A stretch of 64,000 nucleotides of DNA from Gymnogyps californianus (taxonomy: Eukaryota; Chordata; Aves; Accipitriformes; Cathartidae): assembly GCF_018139145.2 (NCBI RefSeq), contig NC_059483.1, positions 1-64,000 of the forward strand, in the 5' to 3' direction. The notes below the pieces were generated by a model, which saw nothing but the letters and a program-made list of their open reading frames with translations, was not told the origin of the DNA and did not search any database. Position numbers and translations under genes: made by a program. Below are positions 11,801 to 23,655 of this stretch, in pieces. How positions within the stretch are numbered: position 1 is the stretch's first letter; the number at the start of each line of letters is the position of its first letter.

Positions 11801-12335
11801 GTGACTTGGCTGAACGGCAAAGCATTTGGCATGCATGTTTGCAAGGCAAGCATGTGCATCCCTCAATTCTGCCAGCACATGCTTTTGAATTTTCAGTTTG
11901 ATAAATTTTGGTGCTTTGGCACTTTCCAAATCTGAACATAAGGTGATTAGCAAATATGATTTACATCATTTGATTGTTTCTGGGGTTTTTTTTACTGGGT
12001 GATAAGTCCAAAAGAATACAAGCCGCAGAGAAGAATGAGAGAGAAAACAAACAAGCAAAGATTCACCTGGAGTGTTTTGCCTTAGCCAGTGGGCAGTGCT
12101 GTTCTTGGCATCCTTGAAGGAAAGCATACAGCTATGAAATGTGCAGGGTGTGAGTGAGCCTGGACCATAGAACAGGCTTTTGAAAAAGGTGAAAGAAGCA
12201 AAGGAAAGTTGAGGATAACAGCCTGTATGGATGATTCAGTACCAGAGAGTATAACTGCAGATTTAGTTCTGTATGAGTGACTGGTCTCAGGACTGTCAAA
12301 AGAGACAGTGAAGCTGTAGGAAGAGTGTTTTAAAA
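8894..12335. other. Non-coding DNA, no gene recognised
   Basis: The longest frame is 180 codons on the minus strand (10867-11409), within chance expectation. Its translation has no recognisable domain, signal peptide or repeat. Nothing else could be named in this stretch. Confidence 0.5.
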
Positions 12336-12340
12336 GGGAT
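12336..12340 (+). repeat. Target-site duplication GGGAT, left copy
   Basis: GGGAT directly precedes the TG of the LTR and recurs exactly at 12932-12936 after its terminal CA. A 5-bp duplication is typical of class III (ERVL-type) integration. Confidence 0.88.
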
Positions 12341-12931
12341 TGTCCTGGTTTCAGCTGGGATAATTTTCTTCTTAGTAGCTGGTACAGTGCAGTGTTTTGG
12401 ATTTAGTGTGAGAATGATGTTGATAACACGCTGATGTTGTAGTTGTTGCTAAGTAGCACTTATCTTAAGCCAAGGACTTTTCAGTTTCCCGTGCTCTGCC
12501 AGCAAGCGGGTGTGCAAGAAGCTGGGAGGGAGCACGGCCAGGACAGCTGACCTGAACTAGCCAAAGGGCTATTCCATACCATGGAACGTCATGCTCAGTA
12601 TATAAACAGGGGGGAGTTGGCCGGGAGGGGCGGATCGCTGCTCAAGCATCGGTCAGCGGGTGGTGAGCAATTGCATTGTGCATCACTTGTCTTTTCTTGG
12701 GTTTTATTTCTCTCTTTTTTGCTAAATTCCTTTTCATTACTATTATTATATTTTTATTGTTATTATTGTTAGTATTATATTTTATTTTACCTTAGATGTT
12801 AAACTGTCCTTACCTCAATCCACGAGTTTTACTTTTTTTCCCCGATCCTCCTCCCCATCCCACTGGGAAGGGGGAGGAGTGAGCGAGCGGCTGCGTGGTG
12901 CTTAGCTGCTGGCTGGGGTTAAGCCACGACA
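12341..12931 (+). mobile_element. Solo LTR of a bird endogenous retrovirus (ERVL-like)
   Basis: The 591-bp element begins TGTCCTGGTTTCAGC and ends TTAAGCCACGACA, so it has TG...CA termini, flanked on both sides by GGGAT. I recognise both ends from an LTR family very common in bird genomes. Internal landmarks run in the usual order: a TATA box at 12599-12606, a GC-rich stretch at about 12610-12660, a T/A-rich low-complexity stretch at 12715-12800, and the GAGTGAGCGAGCGGCTGCGTG tail. No proviral internal sequence follows. It is therefore a solo LTR left by recombination between the two LTRs of a provirus. The canonical AATAAA poly(A) signal was not found; the corresponding site appears worn. 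The intact duplication suggests a fairly young insertion. Confidence 0.9.
12599..12606 (+). promoter_or_regulatory. LTR TATA box
   Basis: TATATAAA lies 259 bp into the LTR, preceded by a CATGGAACGTCATGCTCAG segment with a CRE-like ACGTCA core. This is the expected place for the U3 promoter. Whether it is active is unknown. Confidence 0.7.
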
Positions 12932-12936
12932 GGGAT
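12932..12936 (+). repeat. Target-site duplication GGGAT, right copy
   Basis: An exact copy of 12336-12340 directly after the LTR terminal CA, confirming the element boundaries. Confidence 0.88.
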
Positions 12937-15900
12937 ACAGGTAGAAACTCCTAAACAGAGCCTCGTGGGAGCCCATATATACTGGGGGACAATGCTTTTG
13001 AGGGTGTCAGCACAAGCTGATAGACTTTCCCCCTCCAAACCTTCACTGCTGAATTGCTGCCACAAGGATCTCTGGGTAGAATTCAGGTATGTCCTTCAGA
13101 GATGTCCTTAGCCTGGGTGGCAGCCTCTGTGAGCACTAGGATATGTGTTCTCTCCCTGTCTCAAAGTGAGAGGAAGGGTCAGGCTCACTGTCTCTGCCAG
13201 AAAAGACATCACAGAAGCACTGTCAAGGGCAAAAAGGTGAAGCTTATTTAACTTAGATATAGAAAAAGGCCATACTTACCTTTAGTTCCAAAAGTCACCA
13301 ATGAATGGCATTTGCCCCAAAGGAGATTGCAACCAGTATACTTTGCCAGACTCCAGTTTCAGAGGACGCAGCAGCCTCCAAGAGTCAAATTCTGAGCCCT
13401 GCTGACTGAATTTCAGCTTTACACGCTTGTTAGAAACACCTGTATATACTGCCAGCAGTAGTAAAATGCTGAAGTTTCCATTAAACAACCCCTCCACACA
13501 CAGTCTGCATCCCTAGCCTTCAGCAGCTGGCTTGATAACAGTCGTGCCCTTTTCAAGTTAATATATATTCCCAGGGGGCTTAATCTATCTCTTTCATCCC
13601 CCGGACTCACCCTAGTAATGGATCATCGCCAGTTGTTGACATTAAGGTTTTCCCTTTCCAGCTGAGTGCCCCTTGCAGGATCCCATGCACTATCCATTTC
13701 TCTGGGGGGTGGAAGAGTGAATGTTTCCGAGGGTAGCAACATTTTGATCGAAGTTTCTTTCCCATGGCTGTCTGGAAGAGCTGAAATTCTCCATTTCTCT
13801 TCCAGCAAAATTCTCATTTTGCTTCCTTTTCACGGCATACTTTTGGCTGCTACTTTTAAATGGAGTCAGTCAAGAAGTGAAAGAGCACCATTTATTCTGA
13901 TGGTTGAAGGCTGGCTGAAGCCAGATAATACATCTTTAATTTTTTTTTTTTTTAATGTGGAAGGCTGGAAGTCAGCCATCACCAGCCCTGGAAAGGAACT
14001 CTATAGTGGCTGTTTGAGAAAGGAGGAGCAGAGAAAATTCTCAGCCACCTTAGTTATTGAGTGACAAAATTTTTAAAAAAGTAATACCTCCAAGATCTGG
14101 ATTCAGGTGCAGGGACTCCCCAGGCTTATAGCAGCCGGCATTACTACAGAGCCAGTTAGCACCAAATGGGAAACTGAGGCTAAAATATGACACATGCCTC
14201 CACAAACACACCCCTGGTATCTGAACCACAGAAGTCTCTCAGATATTGATTGTAGCTGGTCCATCAGCTTTCTTTTGAGCCAGGTAGTGTTTTTTCACAT
14301 AGTATATTTTTGGCCGATCTGGGCACGGATTCAGCTGAAACTAAAGGGAGGTTTAATTTAGGGGGGGAGGGGTTTGCCAGTTAAATTGTTTACTCAGATG
14401 AGTTCCTGCTGCATTTCACCATGCAGCTACACAAAGGGCAGCATAGACGTGAGGGATGGTGCAAGCACAGGATGAGTGAGCAAGTTTGCTGGTTTCAGCT
14501 GCAGCATCAGGCTGATGCTGGGATAAACCATATGTGGCACTAAGACATTTTAATGTAACATTATCTTTGGATGGAGGAGGAAATGGTTAAGGCTCAGAAT
14601 ATCATGTAAAGGGACACTGATTTTTGAACACACACACACACACAGATGTGATATATATAAAAACCAGCCTTGACTACTGTACTTCAAGACATCTTTAAAA
14701 AACACTGTAAATATTAGACAATATGACCTAATTTAGTGTCAGTAACTCAGTCTGCTGAGGAAGAATATTCCCGTTTCCTGTAATCATTCCCTAATAATGC
14801 TGTGAGTCAAGGGAAAGCAACATTGTCTTAGAACATGTGGGATACAGGACAGTGAAACTAACCGTAAATAGGAAATTAAATTGATATCTTTTGTTTCAGG
14901 TTCCAAATTACATGAAGTCTAAAAGGAAGGAAAACACCATCATTGGAGGAAAGGCACAAAGTTTTTTGGGGTTTGGTTTTGTTTTTCTTTTTGCTCTGTT
15001 TACAGGATTTGTTTTAAATGCTTCCCACATTTTCAGTTCAATCTATAGGTTTGGAATTTGTCCCATATTGCACCTCATCATGTTGTTATTTCTACACTGA
15101 CAGTATCCTTTTAATTTGTGCATTTAAAGGTCACCAAAAAAAGTGAATGACCGGGAGTGGGTATAAGTGCATTTTTAAAGAGCAAATGTATGTTGTGCAG
15201 AGAGTAAATGGCTAATGTGCACACCCCTGCAAGAGCCTCATCCTTGGGGATACTCAGCTCCTCCATAAAGGTGCTGAACACCTGCAGTAGCCCAAGGGAG
15301 ACTTTGAATGCTCAGCACTTCTTGGGAAATGCTCAGTATTTCTCAGCATGAGCCCTGTCCTAGTGTTTACAGGAAACACCTCTATGTTTTAGTAACTGAA
15401 GGAGGGCATAGGGCTGACGAGAGGCTCCTGCTGGCAGCTTGTTGTGCTGATTTTATTCTTGGCTTCATCTGATTATTTTCCCTGTCATGTTTTGTTAGTA
15501 CCAGCAGGGAAGAAAATTGGTGCCATAAACTATCCATCAGATTATAAGTTGCCTTCCAAGCCATAATTCTCAATTATTATCCACGTGCTACATCTATCCT
15601 GTGGGGACTGACAATGCAGATGGTCAAGGGAGTGCAATGTAGTAAACGATTGTCTAAAATAGGCTGTGACTTCTATCCCTTTATTTTTTTTCCCCCCACC
15701 TCTCCCTTTTTTATTTTTCCTTGGTCCTCAAGGAGTAAAACAGGAATCTTTAAATAGAATGAAGGACACACCCATAAATACCTGCCATGAGAAACACATT
15801 CGTTGAAATGGCACAGTGCAGCACAAGCTGTAGTGCTAGAAATTGTGGATTTAAAGTGCTGACCTTTTAAATGATGATTTGCCATCAGCACTGCATGATG

Positions 15901-15985
15901 AGTAACAGGGCTGTCAGGGCTGCCTGATTGCAAAAAACTTATTTTTTAGTATATATTATTTTGCAGTACTATAGTGCAGTTGAGA
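12937..15985. other. Non-coding DNA with small tracts
   Basis: No gene recognised; the longest frame is 132 codons (13666-14064 plus) with no known domain. It contains a poly-T stretch near 13940-13953 and an (AC)8 microsatellite. A possible MIR scrap (AAATGGGAAACTGAGGCT, near 14164) is too short to call. Confidence 0.45.
14628..14644 (+). repeat. (AC)8 microsatellite
   Basis: Eight uninterrupted AC units followed by AGATGTGATATATATA. It is short and may be polymorphic. Confidence 0.85.
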
Positions 15986-15987
15986 AA

Positions 15988-16095
15988 AATTATTAACCCC
16001 ATTTCACAGCTAGGGGAAATAAATATCAGTGAAGGTATCACTGCAGTCAAAGTGCAGCCTCAAAACCTGGCTCCTGCTCAGTGGTGATGCTTTGG
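15988..16095 (-). mobile_element. MIR-type SINE fragment, antisense
   Basis: TTAACCCCATTTCACAGC followed by GGGGAAAT is the reverse complement of the MIR 3' region. Further right, CAGCCTCAAAACCTGGCTCC matches the region upstream of it in the consensus as I remember it. Several short gaps indicate an old copy. Confidence 0.48.
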
Positions 16096-16099
16096 GAAA

Positions 16100-18335
16100 G
16101 CACACTGACCTGGTGTGATGACTTCCTCTACCACTTTCTTCTCCCTCCCTTTCACAGTTGGGTTGTGACCTCAGGCCTGAGTGATAGCAGCAGTGCAAGC
16201 AGCTGGTGGTTTTTTCCACAACTCCTCAGACAGGCCCATAGACAGGCAAAAGAGAAATCTGCCAGAGCAGTGTCACCTTTGCACTGCATGGTCTCATAAG
16301 CCAGGTGCAGAGGATGGCAGAGGAATTCATAAAGAATTCGCTGGCCACAAGCAAAGGCAGGCACTCAGTGAGGCTCGTGGTTTGTTGTAGGTCAGGATGT
16401 GCTGTGGTCAATTTGTCTCACCTTTTCACGTCTCTGCATGTGACACTTGCCTGCTAAGTTATGACTCCAGCTAAGACATGAATAGGTTTCAGAGTCAGTG
16501 GCGACTAATTAAATGTGCCTTCCCCTTATCTGAGAATGCCTCACACTGCAGTGAGAACTGGAGAGTAGGCTCCGGGCAAGCTGGCTCTGCCAGGGGACTG
16601 ACAACTACATTGCTCAAGGAGAGGAAGGTTGTCCAAGGAAACACTGCATATATTTGCATTGTAAGTGCCTATCTTAATGGACTTTAACTAGATCTAAAAA
16701 AATACACATTTTTTGCCCAAAGGAGCACACCTTAAATGGCTTTGGGCCAAAGTTATGCAGTTCATCACACTTACAGCTTGTGGCCATTGGAAAGGAGACC
16801 AGCAGACTGCAGTGGGTAGCAGTGCCCATCTTTCACTATATCCGTGGTAAGGATGCTGGCCAAGATTAGCTTCTGCACTGCGCCTCTAGAACCATCATTA
16901 CAGGGCTGTGTTACCCGCACAGGAAAATCCTTAAGCGCTGTGGAGCTTCATCACTCTTATTTCTACAAGGATTTTCATTCCCATTTGTCTCAGTCTGGTG
17001 CACGTAGGACCTTGGCTTCAACATGTACTGAGAAACACATCATCAAGCTCCTGCAGCCACAACAAGGGAGGTGGACATAGCAGGAACAGGGATATGCTTT
17101 CAGGGAGGAGAATGACATCAGTAAGGTCTAAGTTTGCAAGTGGAGAGAATGACAGTGAGCAAAGTTCTCTTCTTCAGCCTGCTTAGCTCCTGAGCCCTTT
17201 TGGGAAGTTAAATGTCACAGAATAAATGATTTTGCAAGCCTTCTCCCATGGGCTAAATTCATCCTCTTGATGCTTCTAAGGGTGATCTTTAATGATTGTT
17301 CATATAGAATAGTTATTGTATTAAATACTGAAAGTTCTGGGGACACAGAGATTCTCAGAGAGAAATCACTATATAAAAGAAAATTATACTATGTATAATG
17401 TACATATTCAATAAAGACAGCAAATCACACAGGTTCTGAGAACAATTATAACATTTTTTTGCCAGATCTGGGAGCTTTTTTGCTCTTTACCTTTCAATAA
17501 AGCTGGCAAAGCATTTGACAGGGTATCTTCTTAACAAAGTGCTCTCTGGAGAGTGTGGTAAATTAATATGGGCCAGAAAACTGCCATCTTTAAAACAACA
17601 TTTTATTGGTGTGGATGTCTAGCTATTCCCCATGCAGACTCATTCTCATTATCTAAGAGATGCTGCATGATTTTACTCAACTATATAAATCTACAGGGTG
17701 GGGGGAGAGGAAGGGGAGAGAGAAAGAAAACGGTAAGAGATACTCACAGACTTCTAAGATCAGGAGAGGACAATCCATTTTCATTTGCTAAGAACATCTC
17801 CCTCCCCATGGGAGCCAGGCACTGCAACTGCGGTGGGCCATAAAAAGGTATCTCCCTCTCACCCCTCATTGCATGCAAAATGTTGGATTTCTGTTATACT
17901 GCCCTAAGATCTAACCTTGTTAAAGCACTGATTGTAAAGCTAATAGGCCTGAATCCAGACATCACCTGTGAGGGAGCAAACAGACACGACTCCTGTGACG
18001 GAGTGCAGTTCTGCAATGGTGGAAGAAAAGGACTCTGCCTCAGACATGAACACAATAGCACAAGTATTTATCAAAGATTTAGTGTCCCAAGAGTTAAATA
18101 TACCAGTTCTCTTTGCAAAGTCCAAGCAGCCAAAAGGAGGTGGTTCTGTGCCGCTCACATAATGAAATCAAGGAGCTCCTTGCCAGTGGATGCCAATAGT
18201 TTAAGCAGATCTCAAATGGGAATAGAAGTCTGAATAGAAAGAAAACTGCTCTGACTCTAGGATATCCTGGAGCCACAGATCTCTGGAGAATGGGAAATTA
18301 GCCTGCGGGATGATCATTACCTACCTACACTCTTA
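16100..18335. other. Non-coding DNA, no gene recognised
   Basis: Frames are all under about 120 codons and none is recognisable. A purine-rich stretch lies at about 17698-17730. No repeat family identified. Confidence 0.45.
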
Positions 18336-18337
18336 AG

Positions 18338-18424
18338 GCCACTGTATTTGCTACTCTGGGACACAGGATGCTGGGCTGGCCAGACCTTTGGTCTGACCTG
18401 CATGGCCACACTTACCTCCTTAGG
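18338..18424 (+). mobile_element. Ancient CR1-like LINE/SINE 3' tail
   Basis: GGCCACTGT, GACACAGGATGCTGGGCTGG, CCTTTGGTCTGACC and the ending CTTACCTCCTTAGG match, in order, a 3' tail shared by reptile CR1-like LINEs and their SINEs. That tail runs ...GACAGGATACTGGGC...GACCTTTGGTCTGACCCAGTATGGC...TTCTTATGTTCTTA. A second, independent copy is at 39018-39075. The copy is diverged and has no upstream coding part. The exact subfamily is not certain. Confidence 0.6.
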
Positions 18425-19427
18425 CACTGGATGAAAGTCCTGAGAGCCTCCAGGAGAGTGGCATACACCAGGCAGGACTGTCCTGCAAGGCCACATGCAA
18501 CAATAACCAGCATGGTCCTATGCCATGGGAACATCTGGCCAGATACAGGCTACAGACATTTTGTGCCGCTCAGCTGCCCCCACAACCCGCCACTGCTGGC
18601 CCAGTCACGGAGGGCAAGGTGTCCTCTAATGCACTGGAGGGCAAGGGAAAGCCGTCTGTAAACGGGCCATTGCCACGTAATCCACACTCTTTTGGCTTGC
18701 CTTCTTCATTCTCCTCTAGCTGGAGGACACTCCAGCTAGGAGTGGACTTCCTTCCAAGCACAAGAACTAAACTAAAAGCAGTTTTTGCAACAGCAATGCT
18801 GTTCTGTAGAATCAGCTCTCCTGTCAAGAAAAGCCACCTCTGCCTCTGTAGAGGCTGCTAATAGTATCCTGCATCACATGGACCAAAACAAGGAATTTCT
18901 CAGACCTGTCATGGGCTGCTGCCTTGAGGAAATGGACACAGCAACTGCAATGGAGATACCCTTTACCACCTCTCCGTAACACGGATACTGACAATTTGGG
19001 AGTCAGGAACACAGTCCCATAATGGGACCTAATTCCAGCTGGGAAAATGTAATTTACAATCTCAGCAGCTCAAACACACCTGGAGCACTTCAGGACCATA
19101 TGTTCTGCAGGCAGTATGGATTATTTATCCTGAAAATCTTTGGTGTAAAACACATTTAAGCCTCCATTTAGTATCATGACATGAAAGTCAATATCTTTTA
19201 AAGAGCTTACTCCATGCTCTGTCAATGTGGGAGAGCTTCGGCCAGCAGGATCTACTGATTACAGCAAAAGATGGTGATCCATGAGAGCTAAGCCTGGGCT
19301 TTCACATCTGTGCTCAGGGCAAATCAACATGTGATTATGACAACTAACGAACAGCTGCAGAGCTGCAGGCATAACTAGTGCCTGCACAGAGTTCTGAAGT
19401 ACACAGATAGAGGATGAGATCCTCCAC

Positions 19428-19505
19428 TAACATGACCCTGAGCAAGTCTTTCTAGTCTGCCTGGGCCTTCATTTTCTGATGAAACAAGGAATGAGAAATC
19501 CTTTT
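19428..19505 (+). mobile_element. MIR-type SINE fragment, sense
   Basis: GACCCTGAGCAAGTCTTTCT, CTGGGCCTTCATTTTCTGATG and AAACAAGGAATGAGAAA follow the order of the MIR core-to-3' region (GACCTTGGGCAAGTCAC...GGGCCTCAGTTTCCTCATCTG). The divergence is strong, as expected of an element active early in amniotes. Confidence 0.5.
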
Positions 19506-22500
19506 TCAAAAAAGGCAGGATAAGAGCAGCTGCCAACATGATCAACAATTTTTCTGAGCACTGAAGGCTGCCGATGAGAGGCACCATGGAAATGAAAAGC
19601 ACCTCTCTCCCCCTTCTGCAAAGTACCTTCTGACCCAGCCCACCTGGAGACATGGTAGAGCAGGCTCTGCCCCAGGTGCCAAGCAAGGGGGCAAAGCTCT
19701 GAAAAGCTCCAATTCTAAGCCCACATTCTTTCTTCTTGCTTCCATGATGCTCTTCGAGTCTACTCTAAAGGCCCCAGAGTTAGCTAGGGATGACATCCCT
19801 CTCCGCCCTCCCACCTTTGGGATAGTATCTATGTCATGATGCAGTACATATACCTATGACCCACTGGAGAATGCCCTGGAGGGGCACACTCATATGCAGC
19901 CCTCCTTGTGCAAACCTCCTTAGCCCAAGCAAGGCACAGGTTTTCCCAACCTCAGTATGGCTCAGGCCTCAGATCTGCCCTGCCAGTGCGGTATGCTCAC
20001 TCACAGCCCCAGGTGAGCCAACAAAATCTCATCAGCTGCTACCACAACATAACAGCTACTCCAGGAAACCACCAATAACAGTTTTTAGGGCAGAACTGAG
20101 CAGAGACAGGGTAACGTACAGGCCAAAATCCTGGACAGCTAGGAAAACTCTGTTAAGGGACTGCTGTATGCATTGGCTGTTAAGAGGCTGCAACCAGGAC
20201 ACACATGGACTTTAAGATCGAATTAGTGTGTAGAACAAAGTAGCATCTTAGAGAGGACTGACTAAAGCCATTCCTGTATACTGTAGAGAGAAAGGAAGGA
20301 ACACTATAATTCAAGGACAATGATACCTAGTTATGTGATGATCTGAGCCAGACCTGAGATGCTGATCCAGGAGGAGGATGGTGATACCTAGGGAAATTTA
20401 TCTTGACTTGAAGAATCAGATACCCAGTGAAAAAAAAAAGAAGAAAAATAGATGGAAAAGGGGAAAGCAGATTTACTTATATACGCTCAGATAGCACTGG
20501 CCAAAAAACGGGAAACTGGATAAAAAAATCCATCCAGATTTACTAGCTGTAATAAGGCTGGGAAGTGGGCAGTTAAAGAAGATTCATTAATCACAGAGAC
20601 GTGGTTCTCTCAGCAGCCATGTAGGACACTATCTATTAGAATTTATAGATCATAATGTTACCCCAAAGGCCACTGTTGCGATTAGCAGCATGCACTTCAG
20701 CTAACATGCAAAAGACCACCCAGGCCATGGAGATGAAAACTACCATTTCACCTTGAGAGGCGGATACCAAGGAGAAGAGTGGAGACACATGAGTAAGGGC
20801 AGAAGGGGCAGCAAGTGCAATAGGACTGCACTTATCACACTCAACTAGTGTTCAGCTGCCTGTTAAACCTGAGCCAGACCTAAGCCCTGAACTGGCAGGT
20901 TTAAAGGATATACATGTAAACTGCAGCCACTGTCCTGCCAATGTCATCCCAAGCCCCAGTGTGACAATACAGTAATACAATTTTAGACCCCCTCTTACTC
21001 CAAAGAACTGGATCAAAACCACTACAGCCACCTAGCCAGTGTGCTGCACCAGCCTGAAATGCTACATTTTGAACAGCTTTAATGCTGGTTCTGGTACTGC
21101 CTATATACTCTGTCACAGCTAGAATAAAGTTATCTAAACTCTGTGTTGTGTACAAACCTTTCAATGAATCAGCACCTAAAAGAATTTCTAAGGTATGCTA
21201 TTAAAAAGATACCAACTATAAGCCAAGACTGGTGAAAACACTGTATTCATGCCATGGGATGGCGTGGGAATTCTCATGGTTAGGAATTCTCAACACACTC
21301 AATAAGAGTATAAATGTAATGCAGCAGAACCATTCAGCAGCATTTTTTCTTCTTTTCATTTAAACGAAAACAGCTGCTTGTAAACAGGTTTTTATCATCC
21401 TCCCACTCTGGTTACTCCATTTTTCACCATCGTGAACCTGAAAGTGAAATTTGCTATAAAGCAAAATGAAGCTGGCTGTCTTGCTTTTTCCCTTTGCAGA
21501 GGCAGGCAAAGAAAACAGCAGACACTGACTGTGCACATGAAATTAGATTTCAAAAACTGTGCAGTTGGCTATACAGAGAAAGACATTTGTTATGCAGCTT
21601 TTAAATTGACAGTGTTGCTTTAAAAAAAAAAAGAGGAGGCCAAAACTGTCAAAATAGAATGTAGATCTGACACCCCATTTCTATAAACACTTTAAAGTAA
21701 TGATGCTGCTAATGAATGCTGAATTACAGTGTAAATCTAATAGATCAACTCCTGGCACCTAGATTATGATGACAGGATTTCATCAGGTGTAATGAATATA
21801 CCAGAGCAGTAAACAATGATTATCTCATTATGTTAAAAATGTTACCTATTTTTCCTCATTAAGGCAACATTCATTTCATTTTTCCTTCCAACAAAGCAAA
21901 CACTTGAGGAGCTCCTATTAGCTTCATACAGCAGGGTCTGGGATTTCAACAGTCATCTCCTCTGGATTATTGTGAGGTATCTGAGGAGTGCAAGAGGTCT
22001 GACTGCTTGTTGCTGTCAGAATGAAAGCAGTGTTTTCAAATGATGAAATATCTAGTTAAGGAGGCTTTCTTGGTTGCATTGAATAAGTTTCACTTTCCTG
22101 TTGTGCTTTCTACCTCAACTTTGTGGCTTTTTCGTATTGATTTAGCATTGGTGTTTTCCAGGAATAGTGGAAAAATGAGGTTTTGTCATTGTGCACAGAA
22201 CGAGGACAGCAAAAGTGAGTGAGCAAGAGGTGGCTCTACCACAGGCAAGAGGCATTTTGTCCACAGAAGGATAAGGACCAGGATTGCCAGGGGTGACTAC
22301 TCTGCCCTGGGAATGGGGATAGGTCTGGGGGCTACTGGGCAGCCAGAGGAGCCAGGCCTGTCACTGCAGGGACAGAGAGGGTGGAGAAGGTGGCTGCTGC
22401 TTCATGAAGAAATAGGAGATATGGGAAAATCAATGAGCCCATGGTAGGCCTGCCTGTGCTGGGAGATAGATGCAGCTTTAGAAACTAGCCATTGCACCAA

Positions 22501-22669
22501 CTGTGCCTTCACCATTGTATAGATATGACTCTTAGTGACAAGCCTCAGCTCAGATTTGGAGCAACGGGGTCATCTCCCCTCACCTACAGAGGTACCTGTA
22601 TATCAACTAATAATGTAGTTCATAGACCCTGAAGTAGTTTTCAACAGAGAGGTATTAGCAATTAAATGC
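19506..22669. other. Non-coding DNA, no gene recognised
   Basis: No coding frame above about 120 codons and no recognisable protein. Short A runs occur near 20430-20440 and 21621-21632. A TAAT-rich AT block at about 21660-21900 might be regulatory but has no specific support. Confidence 0.45.
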
Positions 22670-22673
22670 TGAC
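22670..22673 (+). repeat. Possible 4-bp target-site duplication TGAC, left copy
   Basis: TGAC abuts the left TGTCGTGG terminus and recurs at 23800-23803. The right copy lies three bases beyond the TG...CA boundary (CGA intervenes), so either the terminus is mutated or the match is chance. Confidence 0.35.
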
Positions 22674-23464
22674 TGTCGTGGTTTAAACCCAGCCGGCAAC
22701 AAAGCACCACGCAGCCGCTCACTCACGCCTCCCCCCGGTGGGATGGGAAGGAGAAAACACAGCAAAAAACTCGTGGGTCAAGGCAAGGACAGGGAGGGAT
22801 CACTCACCACTTATGGTCACAGACAAAACAGACTCGATTTTGGGGAAAAATAAACCAACTGAATTTGTTAACAACCAAATCACAGTAGAATGATGACAAA
22901 TAGAACCATATCTTAGAAACACACCTTCCCCCCACCCCTCCTTGTCTTCCCGGGCTCAGCTCTGCTCCCCGTACCTCTGCCTCCTCCCCGCAGCAGGACG
23001 GGGAATGGGGGTTGCGGTCAGTTCGTCCCACACTGTCTCTGCCGCTCCTTCCACAGGCGGAGGACTCCTCACACTCTTCCCCTGCTCCAGCGTGGGGTCC
23101 CTCCCACGGGGGTCAGCCCCCCATGATTTTCTCCAACTCAAGTCCTTTCCACGCACTGCAGTCCTCCGCAAACTGCTCCCGCGTGGGCTTTACCACAGAG
23201 TCGCGGCCTTCTCCGGGCCCAGCCACCTGCTCTGGCATGGGGTCCTCCACGGGCTGCAGGGCAATCTCTGCTCCGCCGTTAACCCTCCGTGGGCTGCAGG
23301 GGGACAGCCTGCCCTCTCACCACGGGCTGCAGGAGAACCTCTGCTCCGGAGCACCTCCTCCCTCTCCTCCATCTTCACTGACCTCGGTGTGTGCATGGCT
23401 GTTTCTCTCACATCCCACTCCTCTCCTCACTGGAGCTCCTCTCCTGCCCCCTTTACTGTAGTTG

Positions 23465-23590
23465 CAGCTGCTGCAGCTGCTGCAGCTGCTGCAGCTGCTG
23501 CAGCTGCTGCAGCTGCTGCAGCTGCTGCAGCTGCTGCAGCTGCTGCAGCTGCTGCAGCTGCTGCAGCTGCTGCAGCTGCTGCAGCTGCTG
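23465..23590 (+). repeat. Perfect 9-bp minisatellite (CAGCTGCTG)14
   Basis: Fourteen uninterrupted, identical copies of CAGCTGCTG span 126 bp inside the minus-strand LTR, just upstream of its TATA-like box in LTR orientation. Each unit contains the palindromes CAGCTG and, across junctions, CTGCAG, so either strand can fold into hairpins. The array is open in every frame, giving Ala-only, Leu/Gln or Ser/Cys translations with no meaning as protein. Perfect identity suggests recent expansion, and the array is probably variable among individuals. Confidence 0.97.
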
Positions 23591-23647
23591 CCCCTCTTCC
23601 TCCTCCATCTTACTCTTACCCCTCAGGAGGGGTGGTTCCCCCCCCTC

Positions 23648-23655
23648 CTTAAATA
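23648..23655 (-). promoter_or_regulatory. TATA-like box of the minus-strand LTR
   Basis: TATTTAAG on the minus strand lies about 145 bp into the LTR, a plausible U3 promoter position. Activity is unknown. Confidence 0.45.

Noticed and set aside
23465..23590. CAG/CTG triplet-expansion locus
   Set aside because: The unit is a 9-mer, CAGCTGCTG, not a pure CAG/CTG run, and it lies in an LTR rather than an exon.
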